From positions 1 to 18,619 of the forward strand of contig CAZFAP010000096.1 in NCBI GenBank assembly GCA_964516325.1: DNA of 18,619 nt, in the 5' to 3' direction. Below the pieces are notes generated by a model. It was not told the DNA's origin. It saw only the letters and a program-made list of their open reading frames with translations, and made no database searches. Source of the DNA: CAZFAP01 sp964516325. GTDB lineage: Bacteria; Auribacterota; JABMQX01. Both the position numbers and the translations under genes were made by a program. Shown here piece after piece: positions 1 through 7,844 of this stretch; the stretch's first letter is position 1; each line of letters opens with the position of its first letter.

Positions 1-46
1 CACCCTCAAAAAAATGTGAAAATCCCAATCAGGTGCGGAAGTTGGG

Positions 47-1234
47 CTAAGGCGCGTTCAGGAGCAGCCCCGCCGAAAGCCATCTCTTGACCCCGTTCCA
101 GCGCTTTCGGTGCGCGAAACAGAAGCACAACGCCCGGTCGCTGGCGATTATCGGGTCGCTGGCGTCACCGGAGGCCATAAGTTGGTCGTACTTCTTCCAG
201 AACTGTTGCTTCTGGCGTTTGGCCGTGGGTGTCACCTTTGAGGATGCGCACAAGTCGGCCACGATGCGCTCCAGTTGATACACTTCCCGAGGAGCGCCGC
301 CCCTGCAGGCGATGGCCAGGAGCTTAGCCGATTCTTCCACAGTCCTTACGCCGGCCTTCCTCTGGAAGCCGTACAGGACAATCAGGCCCAGGGCCAGGTT
401 GTGCTCTTCGCTGCTCGCCCAGAGCCCGAGTCGCTCGTCGGCCTCGCGCACATAGTTTTTTGAGATGTCGCACCCGAGAAACTGCCTGCCCATTGTCAGG
501 GAGACCTTGCACGCCGTCCCGCTGCCCATGAAGGGGTCAACCACGACGTCACCGGACTTGCTGCAGCACCTTATGATTTTCTCCGAGACCTCCTCCGGAA
601 ATACAGCGGGGTGACTCGTCTGCCCGGCTGACCCATAGGCGACTCTGTCGGTCTGCCACACGTTGCCCGGGTTTCTGCCCAGGATGTGATTCCGGCTATC
701 GTAGGATAGCGCCTTCTCTCTGACCGCGTCCAAGTTAAACGTGGGACCGAGCCCGTCCCGCCCTGGTTTCACAAGCCAGAGAATCGTCTCATGGCGGTTA
801 GTGAACTTGCTTTTGAACGCCATACTCCCAAAATAGTTCCAGACGATTCTGTCCCAGAGCACCAATCCGCATTCCAGGAATACCGGCAGGCTCAGCGAAT
901 CCAACAAGACTATGCGCCCTTTGTTGTTTCCAGGCCCCGGGCCGTGCTTTTCGGTGTAACCGGTTTGCCAGAATATGGAGCCCCCGGGCTTCAGGATCCG
1001 GGAGAGGTCGGGGATCACCTCCTGAAGGAACCGCTCGTACCCCGCGATATCCTTGGAGTCGCAAAAGCCCTCGTAGGGTCGATCAATATTGTACGGCGGG
1101 CTAGTGTGAACCAGAGCGGCCCAGCCTGCCGGGCAGCTGCGCAGGACCTCCTTGCAATCCGCCCACACAAGCGCGCGCAGATCCTTGCCCACGAGCACAA
1201 CTTCGCAAAGAGAGGCACTCGGGATTTCGTACAT
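47..1234 (-). CDS. Site-specific DNA methyltransferase (N4-cytosine/N6-adenine, beta class)
   Basis: This 395-residue protein should transfer a methyl group from S-adenosylmethionine to an exocyclic amine of a base in a specific DNA site. The catalytic motif IV, TSPPYN, lies at residues 44-49 and precedes the SAM-binding motif DPFMGSGT at 233-240. That order is the beta-class order. An SPPY core is often seen in N4-cytosine enzymes, but N6-adenine activity is not excluded. HPAVFP at 208-213 is the usual element before motif I. Residues from about 265 onward form an extra C-terminal domain I do not recognise. The ATG at 1234 follows a GGAGGGTAAGG ribosome-binding site that overlaps the end of the HNH endonuclease gene 5 bases upstream, so the two are co-transcribed. 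The methyltransferase looks intact, unlike its partner. The recognition sequence cannot be predicted. Confidence 0.92.
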   Translation of the reverse strand: MYEIPSASLCEVVLVGKDLRALVWADCKEVLRSCPAGWAALVHTSPPYNIDRPYEGFCDSKDIAGYERFLQEVIPDLSRILKPGGSIFWQTGYTEKHGPGPGNNKGRIVLLDSLSLPVFLECGLVLWDRIVWNYFGSMAFKSKFTNRHETILWLVKPGRDGLGPTFNLDAVREKALSYDSRNHILGRNPGNVWQTDRVAYGSAGQTSHPAVFPEEVSEKIIRCCSKSGDVVVDPFMGSGTACKVSLTMGRQFLGCDISKNYVREADERLGLWASSEEHNLALGLIVLYGFQRKAGVRTVEESAKLLAIACRGGAPREVYQLERIVADLCASSKVTPTAKRQKQQFWKKYDQLMASGDASDPIIASDRALCFCFAHRKRWNGVKRWLSAGLLLNAP

Positions 1235-1239
1235 CGCCC

Positions 1240-2095
1240 TTACCCTCCGTGTCCCTTGTCCAGCAGGTCCAGCCGGTTCAGGAACTGTTCCGTCACATAG
1301 TCAATGTGTTCGGCGGCTATGCGGTGCCGGACATGGAGGTAAGCCTCGTCGCTTCGGAGCTGCCTGGTCATGTGCTCCAGCTTTCTTCGCTTCCCTTTGT
1401 AGTCGAGGATGGCAAAAAGGAAGAAGTCAAATTCCGCGTGGTGGTTAGGGCACAGGATAACGACATTGCTGATTTCGGCGGGCCCGTGGTGCTGCCTGCC
1501 CAGGGGGCGCAGGTGGTGCGCCTCGCAGTAGCACCTTCCGCCACCCAATTCAATGCGGCCCTTGCATACCTGACACCCGTAGTCGTAGACCGCCTTTAGC
1601 TCCTCGACCTGCGGATAGTCACGGTCGAACTCCTTTCTTCTCACCATCCTATACCTTGCTGGTGCAACCTCCGCAGAGATGAGAGGCCTGTCACTGAGGT
1701 ACTCGGCGGTGAGCCGCATGGCTACCTTGAACGGAAACGCGCCCCCACCCCCGGTCCGCGTCAAGCCGTGATAGCGGACCGGCAGAATGTCTTGAGAATG
1801 ACGTGTTTGGCTCCGTATTTGGCCATGAATGCGGCCCACGGTCGGGCGAACTCCGGCGCGTCATGGCGGAACAGTCCTTGTGGGGACAGCGGCAGGTTCC
1901 CGAGCCAGGTTACGACCCGCGGATGGTCCCGCAAGAAGTGCACCGCAGCCAGGTAGCCCTACACAGATGGCCCGTCCTATTGCTCTCGTCGAGGTTCTCC
2001 GCGATTTCGACCGCCTTGCGTGACAGTGCGTCCGACCTGCATCTGCACCAGTTGAGGAACTGCTCGTACTCGTGCTGTGCGGTGGTTTCTGGCAT
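1240..2095 (-). pseudogene. HNH restriction endonuclease, disrupted by two frameshifts
   Basis: The likely partner nuclease of the methyltransferase. Its ATG at 2095 has a strong ribosome-binding site (AGGAAGGTGA). The reading frame runs to about 1960, then protein-like sequence continues in a second frame from about 1955 to 1800, and then in a third frame from about 1795 to the stop at 1240. Both changes fit the loss of one base. Joined, they give about 285 residues. The last segment holds a clear HNH (beta-beta-alpha metal) nuclease core: a CQVC pair, EAHH, an asparagine in SNVV and CPNHH. This core supports DNA cleavage. The N-terminal part is helical and I do not recognise it; it may bind DNA. 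Either the gene is really broken or the sequence carries two errors. An open frame alone from 1839 lacks a ribosome-binding site and is an unlikely independent start. Confidence 0.7.
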
Positions 2096-2309
2096 CGAGG
2101 TCACCTTCCTGTTGAGCGTTATCGGACCATATCATTTTGCTCGGCGAGGTTCGCGCTTGTCAATGCCCAATGCGCGCTACCCTCGCGACGGCACGGTACC
2201 GGGCCTTCGGCGCCTGCCGCTTGCCGCATTTGAGCGTCGGGGCGCCAGTGCCTCTGCGCGTGCAATTTCTGGGCTTCATTGGTCCGTTGCGCCCACCATG
2301 GTTTTTCGC

Positions 2310-2338
2310 TTGCCTGAGCCACACGGCTGAGTTATCAT
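2310..2338 (+). promoter_or_regulatory. Sigma70-type promoter for the tandem-ACT gene
   Basis: TTGCCT at 2310-2315 and TATCAT at 2333-2338 are separated by exactly 17 bases. The expected transcript start is about 70 bases upstream of the ACT gene. Predicted from consensus match only. The rest of 2105-2309 holds nothing I can assign. Confidence 0.55.
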
Positions 2339-2413
2339 CCGGACGGAAAGCAAGCAGATGTTTGAGACGGTTGCGCCGCCAACACATGTGCTCGGCACAA
2401 GGAGGTGACAAAG

Positions 2414-2806
2414 ATGAAAGCATCAAAAGTGGCTGAACTGGTGGTTACCACGCCCAATGAAGTGGGCACGATGGGGAGAGTCTTCAAACTCATCGCCGAA
2501 GCGAAGGTGAACGTGAGCGCCTTCTGCGCCTACGTCCTGGAAGACAAAGGAGTCTTCCGCCTGGTTACCGATGACAACGCCAAAGTCGAGAAAGTGGTCA
2601 AGGCGGCTGGCTACGAGACCCGTTCCGGCGAGGTTCTCCGCATTCAGGTGGAAAGTAACGTCGGAACCGGGGCGGAGATGGGCACAAAGCTTGGAACCGC
2701 GGGAATTGACATCCACCACTCCTACGCAACCTCGGCGGCGAAAGGAGAGTCGGTCGCCATCTTCAAGACCGCCGACAACGATAAGGCAGTCAAGGTCTTG
2801 AGCTGA
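2414..2806 (+). CDS. Small protein of two ACT domains
   Basis: A 130-residue protein made of two ACT-like beta-alpha-beta-beta-alpha-beta repeats and nothing else. The first half (about residues 5-65) opens with VAELVVTTPNEVGTMGRV and the second (about 70-130) with LRIQVES followed by GTKLGTAGIDIHHSY. ACT domains bind amino acids or other small ligands, and stand-alone pairs often act as regulators or subunits for amino-acid enzymes. No enzyme for such a role lies next to it. The ATG at 2414 was chosen because AAGGAGGTGA sits 6 bases upstream; a GTG at 2405 would lie inside that site. It stands alone between its own promoter and terminator, so it is probably monocistronic. The ligand is unknown. 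Confidence 0.87.
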   Translation: MKASKVAELVVTTPNEVGTMGRVFKLIAEAKVNVSAFCAYVLEDKGVFRLVTDDNAKVEKVVKAAGYETRSGEVLRIQVESNVGTGAEMGTKLGTAGIDIHHSYATSAAKGESVAIFKTADNDKAVKVLS

Positions 2807-2831
2807 GGCGAGCATTCGGTGCGTCCCATAG

Positions 2832-2870
2832 CCCGGAAGGATTTTTGCAGTCCTCCGGGTCTTCTTTTTC
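2832..2870 (+). terminator. Rho-independent terminator after the ACT gene
   Basis: CCCGG plus AGGA pairs with TCCT plus CCGGG, giving a 9-bp stem with one bulged base and a loop of 9, followed by a T-rich run (TCTTCTTTTTC). It begins 26 bases after the stop codon. Confidence 0.8.
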
Positions 2871-2949
2871 TGCTCGCGTGCGGCTGGGGGATGAATCTCA
2901 TGTCCGGAGCTCGGGAGTGCAGCGGACAACGTCGGGGAAGGAGGGTGCT

Positions 2950-4161
2950 ATGAAGATATCTGGCTTGGTCGTTTTCGCAGTTGCGGTCGCGAGTGCCCCA
3001 AGGTGCGGGACGCAGACGGCACTGCTTCCGGCGGACGTGTATTACGACAAAGTCTGTGGCGCATGGTTGGGGGAGTGCGCTGGCAATATGTTCGGTTTGC
3101 CTCACGAGCTGAAGTACGACCAGGAGGCGGGGCCGGACATCGCGTTCAAGGAAAATTACACGGATGGCGCCCGCAGCGACGACGACACCGACATTGAGTA
3201 CGTCTATCTCCACGCCCTGGAGGAGCACGGGCTGGACCTGTCATACCCGGAAGTGGCTCAGGAGTGGATGGACCACATCCACGGGCATATCTGGGTCGCA
3301 AACGCTCGCGCCCTCGAGTTGATGAGGCAGGGGGTCTTGCCGCCCGAGACCGGCCATCCCAGAAACAACGACAAGGCATGGTTCAACATCGGCGGGCAGT
3401 TCACCCAGGAGCTATGGGGGATGATTTCCCCGGGTATGCCCGCCACGGCGCAGAAGTTCGCCGACAAGTTCGCGCACGTCTCGGTCTATGGAGAGAGCGT
3501 CATGGCGGCGCATTACTTCTGCGTGATGTATGCGGAGGCTTTCTTTGAGAAGGACGCCGCCGCGCTCGTTCAGAGAGGGCTTTCAGCGATTCCCCCGGAT
3601 TCGGAGTATCGGCAGGCGGTCGCCGACTGTGTCGCCTGGCACGCCGAATTTCCCGGCGATTGGCGAGCCGCCCGTGCCGCTCTCCATGCCAAATATCGCA
3701 ACAGATGGAATGCGAATTCCAGCGTCCTCAACGGCGGGGCTTGCACTCTTGGGTTGCTTTACGGCGAGGGCGATTTCGAGAGGACAATTCTTTTGCTGTG
3801 CTCCATCGGCTACGACGCGGACTGCAACACCGCCACCGTCGGAGGGCTGCTGGGCGTGATGAAGGGCGCCAGCGGGCTTCCCCGAAAATGGGTGGAACCG
3901 CTCAAGGACACGTACCGCAACGTTACGCGCGACAATCTCCCCAAAGAAGAAAAAATCTCGTCAATTGCCCGTCGGATTACGGCAATCGGCGAGAAAGTCA
4001 TGCTCAACAACGGCGGAAAAATCCAGACCCTCGACGGGAAGAGAATCTACCGCATTCGACGCCAGACCCCTGTCCCGGCAATCCTCGACCCGCGGCCGGA
4101 AGAATGCCTCAAGATGGAGCAAGCGTCCGACCAAGCAATCTTGCGCCGGCCGGGAGTTTGA
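2950..4161 (+). CDS. Exported ADP-ribosylglycohydrolase family protein
   Basis: A 403-residue protein of the ADP-ribosylglycohydrolase (DraG/ARH) fold. This family removes ADP-ribose from proteins or nucleic acids, or cleaves related N- and O-glycosidic bonds, with a two-magnesium centre. Metal-binding motifs are visible: SDDDTD at residues 76-81 and GYDADCNTATVGG at about 287-299, with D289 and D291 as expected ligands. A hydrophobic N-terminus (about residues 3-15) looks like a signal peptide, so the enzyme probably acts in the periplasm or outside. The ATG at 2950 follows AAGGAGGGTGCT, a good ribosome-binding site; the longer open frame from 2845 overlaps the upstream terminator. Exported members are frequent in Planctomycetota, where the substrate is mostly unknown and may be a nucleoside or carbohydrate rather than ADP-ribosylated protein. 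No obvious operon partner. Confidence 0.88.
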   Translation: MKISGLVVFAVAVASAPRCGTQTALLPADVYYDKVCGAWLGECAGNMFGLPHELKYDQEAGPDIAFKENYTDGARSDDDTDIEYVYLHALEEHGLDLSYPEVAQEWMDHIHGHIWVANARALELMRQGVLPPETGHPRNNDKAWFNIGGQFTQELWGMISPGMPATAQKFADKFAHVSVYGESVMAAHYFCVMYAEAFFEKDAAALVQRGLSAIPPDSEYRQAVADCVAWHAEFPGDWRAARAALHAKYRNRWNANSSVLNGGACTLGLLYGEGDFERTILLLCSIGYDADCNTATVGGLLGVMKGASGLPRKWVEPLKDTYRNVTRDNLPKEEKISSIARRITAIGEKVMLNNGGKIQTLDGKRIYRIRRQTPVPAILDPRPEECLKMEQASDQAILRRPGV

Positions 4162-4680
4162 GTGATAGTCCTCGGCAAGTGGGGGGTGTCCGCGGGGTTG
4201 ACACGCACCAAGCGAGGAGTGGGGGGACGAGGGAAGCCGACGCAGCATAGAAAAGGAACGATATTCTCAGCCTGTTCACCTCGGGGGCGCGCCTGGTGGA
4301 TTAGGAGACGGTGGCTGCCGGGGGCGCCCGCCAAGGGTCGCGGCAGTGTCTATGGGGCTGGATGGTGACCTTCCTCGGGGCGATCCAGGTGGTTTTCCGT
4401 GCGGTTGCATCCGGCGTCTACAGCGCATTTTTCCAGCGGAAAAACGCCTTGACAGGCTTCAGCCACGGGGCAGAATAGAGGACGCGGAGAGACGCCCCTG
4501 GAACAAAGGGCATAGGAACTGGCAAATAACAGGAGAATTCCTTTTCCGGGATGGTAGGGTCCGGGGGGCCCCGAGGATGACCGCTCCGGAAGGCGCGTTC
4601 GCCGTCGGGGCCATGGCTATACTGGTTCGGCAGCTTCACTCTTTCGCCGGCCTGCTGAAGCGCCGACGGGATGCTTGCAT
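4162..4680. other. Gene-poor interval of about 520 bases
   Basis: No convincing gene is seen. A TATACT at 4618-4623 could be a -10 box for the following gene, but no good -35 lies 16-18 bases upstream. A TTGACA at 4449-4454 lacks a matching -10. A plus-strand open frame at 4346-4726 has arginine- and glycine-rich, shadow-like composition and no homology I recognise. Confidence 0.5.
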
Positions 4681-5406
4681 ATGGAAGGGTGGCAGCAGGA
4701 GAGTTCGCAGTATGATGAGAGGTTGAGTCGGCTCAGAGGCTGGCAGCCCAACCTGTCAGGCCTGGTCGAACGGTTGCCCCATATACCTTTGAGCTACACC
4801 CCGACCCCCGAGGGTCTGGTCGCGCTGCAGGTTTCGCTCTTTACCGCCGCAGGGTGTGTTCCTTTTGCCTTCCAGTCGCTTGCAGCATTTCTAATTCTTT
4901 GGCAGGCCGGGCTTCTGACGGCCATTTCTCTTCCCACGCGCCTGGCATATGAACTCTGGGGTGGTGCCCACTTTGCCCGGCGAACACTGGACGAAATGCG
5001 GAAATCGGGCAACATCGAGGCGGCCCTCGCCAGGACCCAGCGGTTGCTCACCGGTGCCCGCCCGGAAGTTGACCTGCCCTGGGGCGGAACCGCCTCCGAG
5101 AAGTCCATTCACGTAATGGACTTCGTGCGGTCACTTGCGGACGTCTGCCCGGGGGCGGAGAAGACATACGCGTTCCTCTGTGAATCCTGCCATCCCAGCC
5201 ACCTCCGACTGAGTACCTGGTTCCTGGCGGGCCCCCCGGTGGAGAATTGGTCAAATCCGAGGTTCCGCCAAGAGGCGCATCGGCTGATCGACCGCACTGT
5301 CGACGCATTGGAGCGGTCCCTGGAAGGTATCGCTGTTGATGCACGCAACGCACTCGAGCTGGCGCTCCCCTACATCGAAAGAGATCAACCGCTCGAGTCG
5401 TCGTAG
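4681..5406 (+). CDS. Uncharacterised helical protein, loosely DUF5677/HEPN-like
   Basis: A 241-residue protein I do not recognise with confidence. Residues 48-84 are strongly hydrophobic, followed by a helix with LAYELWGGAHFARRTLDEM, then a charged middle. The C-terminal half contains YAFLCESCHPSH near residue 160 and a final amphipathic helix ending in ALELALPYIERD. The order of an arginine/glutamate helix followed by a Y...L.E..HP element recalls the DUF5677 group of all-helical proteins. That is a weak resemblance seen by eye. The ATG at 4681 is preceded only by a poor GGGATG site; a TTG two codons earlier is an alternative. It sits alone on the plus strand, about 250 bases before the vapBC promoter. 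Codon use and a clean stop favour a real gene. Confidence 0.6.
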   Translation: MEGWQQESSQYDERLSRLRGWQPNLSGLVERLPHIPLSYTPTPEGLVALQVSLFTAAGCVPFAFQSLAAFLILWQAGLLTAISLPTRLAYELWGGAHFARRTLDEMRKSGNIEAALARTQRLLTGARPEVDLPWGGTASEKSIHVMDFVRSLADVCPGAEKTYAFLCESCHPSHLRLSTWFLAGPPVENWSNPRFRQEAHRLIDRTVDALERSLEGIAVDARNALELALPYIERDQPLESS

Positions 5407-5593
5407 AGATGAGGCTGATGACCCAACCCACGCGACCGCGGAGGTCGCTCTCAGATTACGCCCTCGCATGGTGCCCGGGACCGGACCGCGATGGGCCGAA
5501 ACGCACACTGCGCTGCCCGGGGCTTGGGCAGGCCGCGCTCCACGCCCCCGAGCCAACGACTAAAGTACAGCCACACCTTCTCATTAGCTCGAC

Positions 5594-5628
5594 TTGACAT
5601 ACGAAATGGATATCGATACCCTTATAGT
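5594..5628 (+). promoter_or_regulatory. Promoter and possible operator of the vapBC pair
   Basis: TTGACA at 5594-5599 is followed after 17 bases by TACCCT (5617-5622). A better -10 box, TATAGT at 5623-5628, lies 23 bases away. Between them are the palindromes GATATC and TATCGATA (5609-5618), a plausible binding site for the antitoxin, since such operons usually repress themselves. The operator role is inferred. Confidence 0.5.
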
Positions 5629-5659
5629 AAGAAGTCACTGTTAACGATGAAGGAGGCGT

Positions 5660-5866
5660 ATGAACGCTGTGACAATCTCGCCGAAATTTCAGGTGGTCAT
5701 CCCTAAGGCAATTCGGAACCTTCTTAAGCTCAAGCCGGGGCAGAGAGTGCAGGCTGTGGTATACAACAACCGCATCGAGTTGATTCCGGTTCAGCCGATC
5801 GGCCGCATGCGGGGCTTCCTGCGCGGGATAGACGTGACTATCGAACGTGAGGACGACAGAGTATGA
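5660..5866 (+). CDS. vapB: AbrB/MazE-type antitoxin (VapB-like)
   Basis: A 68-residue swapped-hairpin AbrB protein. It begins with VTISPKFQVVIPKAIR, the signature of this DNA-binding fold, followed by LLKLKPGQRVQAVVYNNRIEL. The C-terminal 20 residues, rich in R, D and E, are the part expected to wrap around and inhibit the toxin. AAGGAGG lies 5 bases before the ATG. The stop overlaps the toxin start by 4 bases (ATGA), so translation is coupled. Its likely job is to neutralise the adjacent PIN toxin and, with it, repress the promoter upstream. Confidence 0.92.
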   Translation: MNAVTISPKFQVVIPKAIRNLLKLKPGQRVQAVVYNNRIELIPVQPIGRMRGFLRGIDVTIEREDDRV

Positions 5867-6240
5867 ACCTCGTGGATTCGTCGGGCTGGCTTGAGTACTT
5901 TGCAGATGGCCCCAATGCAGATTTTTTCGCTCGTGCGATTCAGGACGTGAAACGGCTCGTAGTGCCGACACTGAGCATCTTTGAAGTCTTCAAGCGGATC
6001 GCCCAGCAGCGAGGTGAAGGTGAAGCGTTACAGGCTGTCGCCGTCATGCAACAAGGGACAGTCGTGGACTTGTCGGCGCCGCTGGCCCTTGATTCGGCGC
6101 GCGTGAGTTTGGATGAACAGCTCCCTATGGCAGACAGCATTATGTTGGCGACGGCCCGTGCCTGCGGAGCCACGCTGTGGACGAAGGACGCCCACTTCAA
6201 GGACATTGAAGGGGTTCGGTACATCGAGAAGGAGAGGTAG
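5863..6240 (+). CDS. vapC: PIN-domain ribonuclease toxin (VapC-like)
   Basis: A 125-residue PIN-domain protein, the usual VapC length. The acidic metal-binding residues are all in place: D5 in NLVDSSGW, E41 in LSIFEVFK, D91 in MADSIMLATA and D109 in LWTKDAHF. VapC toxins cleave structured RNA such as tRNA or the sarcin-ricin loop, which halts translation; the target here is unknown. It overlaps the antitoxin gene by 4 bases. The pair looks complete and probably active, in contrast to the damaged toxin locus near 14.8-15.2 kb. It ends about 250 bases before the convergent ispG. Confidence 0.92.
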   Translation: MNLVDSSGWLEYFADGPNADFFARAIQDVKRLVVPTLSIFEVFKRIAQQRGEGEALQAVAVMQQGTVVDLSAPLALDSARVSLDEQLPMADSIMLATARACGATLWTKDAHFKDIEGVRYIEKER

Positions 6241-6387
6241 CGAGCGAACTCCGCACTCCACCGCCCTGGTCTTCGCGCCCCCTGCCGAGCCCATCGTCGT
6301 TGGAATCGGAGAGATGGGATGCCCCGGAGAGGTGCCATCGCGCGAAGGATCGCTGAAAAGCCGATGGGGAACACGGTTGGCGTCTCG

Positions 6388-6413
6388 TCCCCCGCCCCGC
6401 GGCGGGGCGGGAC
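6388..6413. repeat. GC-rich hairpin between convergent vapC and ispG
   Basis: CCCGCCCC (6391-6398) pairs with GGGGCGGG (6404-6411) around the loop GCGGC; flanking GTC and GAC could extend the stem past two bulged bases. It has no T-run, so a terminator role is uncertain. It resembles two other hairpins in the window (7977-7994 and 14671-14687). Confidence 0.6.
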
Positions 6414-6486
6414 TTAGCGTCCTGGCAAGAGGAAAGGGAGTCGTATGCGGAACGGCGCTTCACGACCCGGCGCGGGCGGCGCGCGG

Positions 6487-7584
6487 TCAGGCGTCCCGCA
6501 TGGACTCGATTTCCAGCGTGAGTTCCGCAGCGATTCTCTTGAGCGGAACCTTCTTGATGGCGACGCCTTTCTTGAAAAGGAGGCCGTGTCGTTTCCCCAG
6601 AGCGACCCCGACGTCCGCCTCGGCGGCTTCGCCCGGTCCGTTAACCTCGCACCCCATGACCGCGACGGTGATTGGTAGGGTCATGCCTGACAGCTTCTCC
6701 TCAATCTCCTTCACAATCGAAACCAGGTCGCCATTGCACCGCCCGCACGTCGGGCAAGATAGTATCATCGGCCCGAACCGGCGCAGCCCAACCCCCTCGA
6801 GAATTCGCCTGGCGACTCTTACCTCCTCGCGCGGATCGCCGGTAAGCGAAACTCTCACTGTATCCCCTATCCCTTTCATCAGCAGATGCCCCAACCCTAT
6901 GGCCGACCTCACCGCCCCGACGGACGGCGGCCCGCACGCCGTGATTCCGAGGTGGAATGGATAATCGCATCGCTGCGCCATCAGCTCGTACGCTTTGACC
7001 GTCTGGACCACATCCGAACCCTTCAGCGAGATGACAACATCGCGAAAATCCTCCTCCTCGAAGACCTTCAGGTACTCGGCGACCTTCGCCACCATCGCCG
7101 TCGCCATGTCGGAGTGCGTCGCCGGCTCCCTTTCATCGTGCCGCAAAATCGAGCCGGAATTCGCCCCAACCCTCATCGGAATCCCTGCAGATTTCGCTTT
7201 TCGAATGACCTCTTTGACCTGCTTCTCTTCCCGCAGATAGCCCGGATTGACCCTGATTTTGTCCACGCCGCTGTCAATGGCCTCGAGGGCGAGCCGATAG
7301 TTGAAATGGATGTCCGCGACGAGCGGCGCGTCCGTTCGCTTCCGAATCTCCCCCAGTGCCTTTGCCGCCTTCCGCGTCGGGGCCGCCAGGCGAATGATTT
7401 CGCATCCTTCCTCAAGCAGTTCCTCGATCTGCCTCATGACCGAGTCAACGTCTTCCGTGTTGACCTTCGTCATGGACTGAATCGAGACCGGGGCGCCGCC
7501 CCCGACGAGAATCCTCCCAACCCTGATCTGTCGGGTCTTTCCTCGCGCAATCTTGGTTTTCAGTTCTCTCGACATCTCGCTCAC
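6487..7584 (-). CDS. ispG: 4-hydroxy-3-methylbut-2-en-1-yl diphosphate synthase (flavodoxin/ferredoxin)
   Basis: A 365-residue IspG (GcpE), the penultimate enzyme of the MEP isoprenoid pathway. It reduces MEcPP to HMBPP with a [4Fe-4S] cluster in the cytosol. The TIM-barrel domain is clear (APVSIQSMTKVNTEDV at 31-46, then VADIHFNY and DKIRVNPG). The C-terminal cluster domain has CPTC (277-280) and GCEVNGPGEA, giving ligands C277, C280, C312 and E319. This is the short, two-domain bacterial form, without the inserted domain of plant-type enzymes. GTG at 7584 gives this start; an ATG three codons in (7575) is equally possible. A good promoter lies about 65 bases upstream. It is transcribed alone, with no other isoprenoid gene nearby. 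Confidence 0.96.
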   Translation of the reverse strand: MSEMSRELKTKIARGKTRQIRVGRILVGGGAPVSIQSMTKVNTEDVDSVMRQIEELLEEGCEIIRLAAPTRKAAKALGEIRKRTDAPLVADIHFNYRLALEAIDSGVDKIRVNPGYLREEKQVKEVIRKAKSAGIPMRVGANSGSILRHDEREPATHSDMATAMVAKVAEYLKVFEEEDFRDVVISLKGSDVVQTVKAYELMAQRCDYPFHLGITACGPPSVGAVRSAIGLGHLLMKGIGDTVRVSLTGDPREEVRVARRILEGVGLRRFGPMILSCPTCGRCNGDLVSIVKEIEEKLSGMTLPITVAVMGCEVNGPGEAAEADVGVALGKRHGLLFKKGVAIKKVPLKRIAAELTLEIESMRDA

Positions 7585-7646
7585 TCTGCCGCTCTCTGCA
7601 AACCGCCGACTCGCCTGCGCCGTTGGTGGCCGGCGTTCACAAGCCC

Positions 7647-7675
7647 ATGATGCGTCACCCGCGTCATCGTGTCAA
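7647..7675 (-). promoter_or_regulatory. Sigma70-type promoter for ispG
   Basis: On the minus strand TTGACA (7675-7670) and CATCAT (7652-7647) are 17 bases apart, about 65 bases upstream of the ispG start. Confidence 0.55.
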
Positions 7676-7844
7676 GCGCCGTAGGGGGCTCCAGCTCTGG
7701 GGAAACAAGGGGCAATGGGCGAGGCGCTCAAGGTGTTTCAGTGGGGAGCGAGAGTGCGGGGGAGGGCAGAGGATGGGGGGTTGTGGCGCTGGGGTGGAGT
7801 GGGTATAGTAGAACTGATTTGCGGCGACACCCGGAGCATGCCCC

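Noticed and set aside
1..46. CCCAA...TTGGG hairpin with T-rich sequence after the methyltransferase gene (minus strand)
   Set aside because: The stem is only 5 bp with a 13-base loop, too weak to call a terminator.
791..1300. 169-codon plus-strand open frame opposite the methyltransferase
   Set aside because: It lies wholly antisense to a gene with clear motifs, has no ribosome-binding site and matches no family; it is a shadow.
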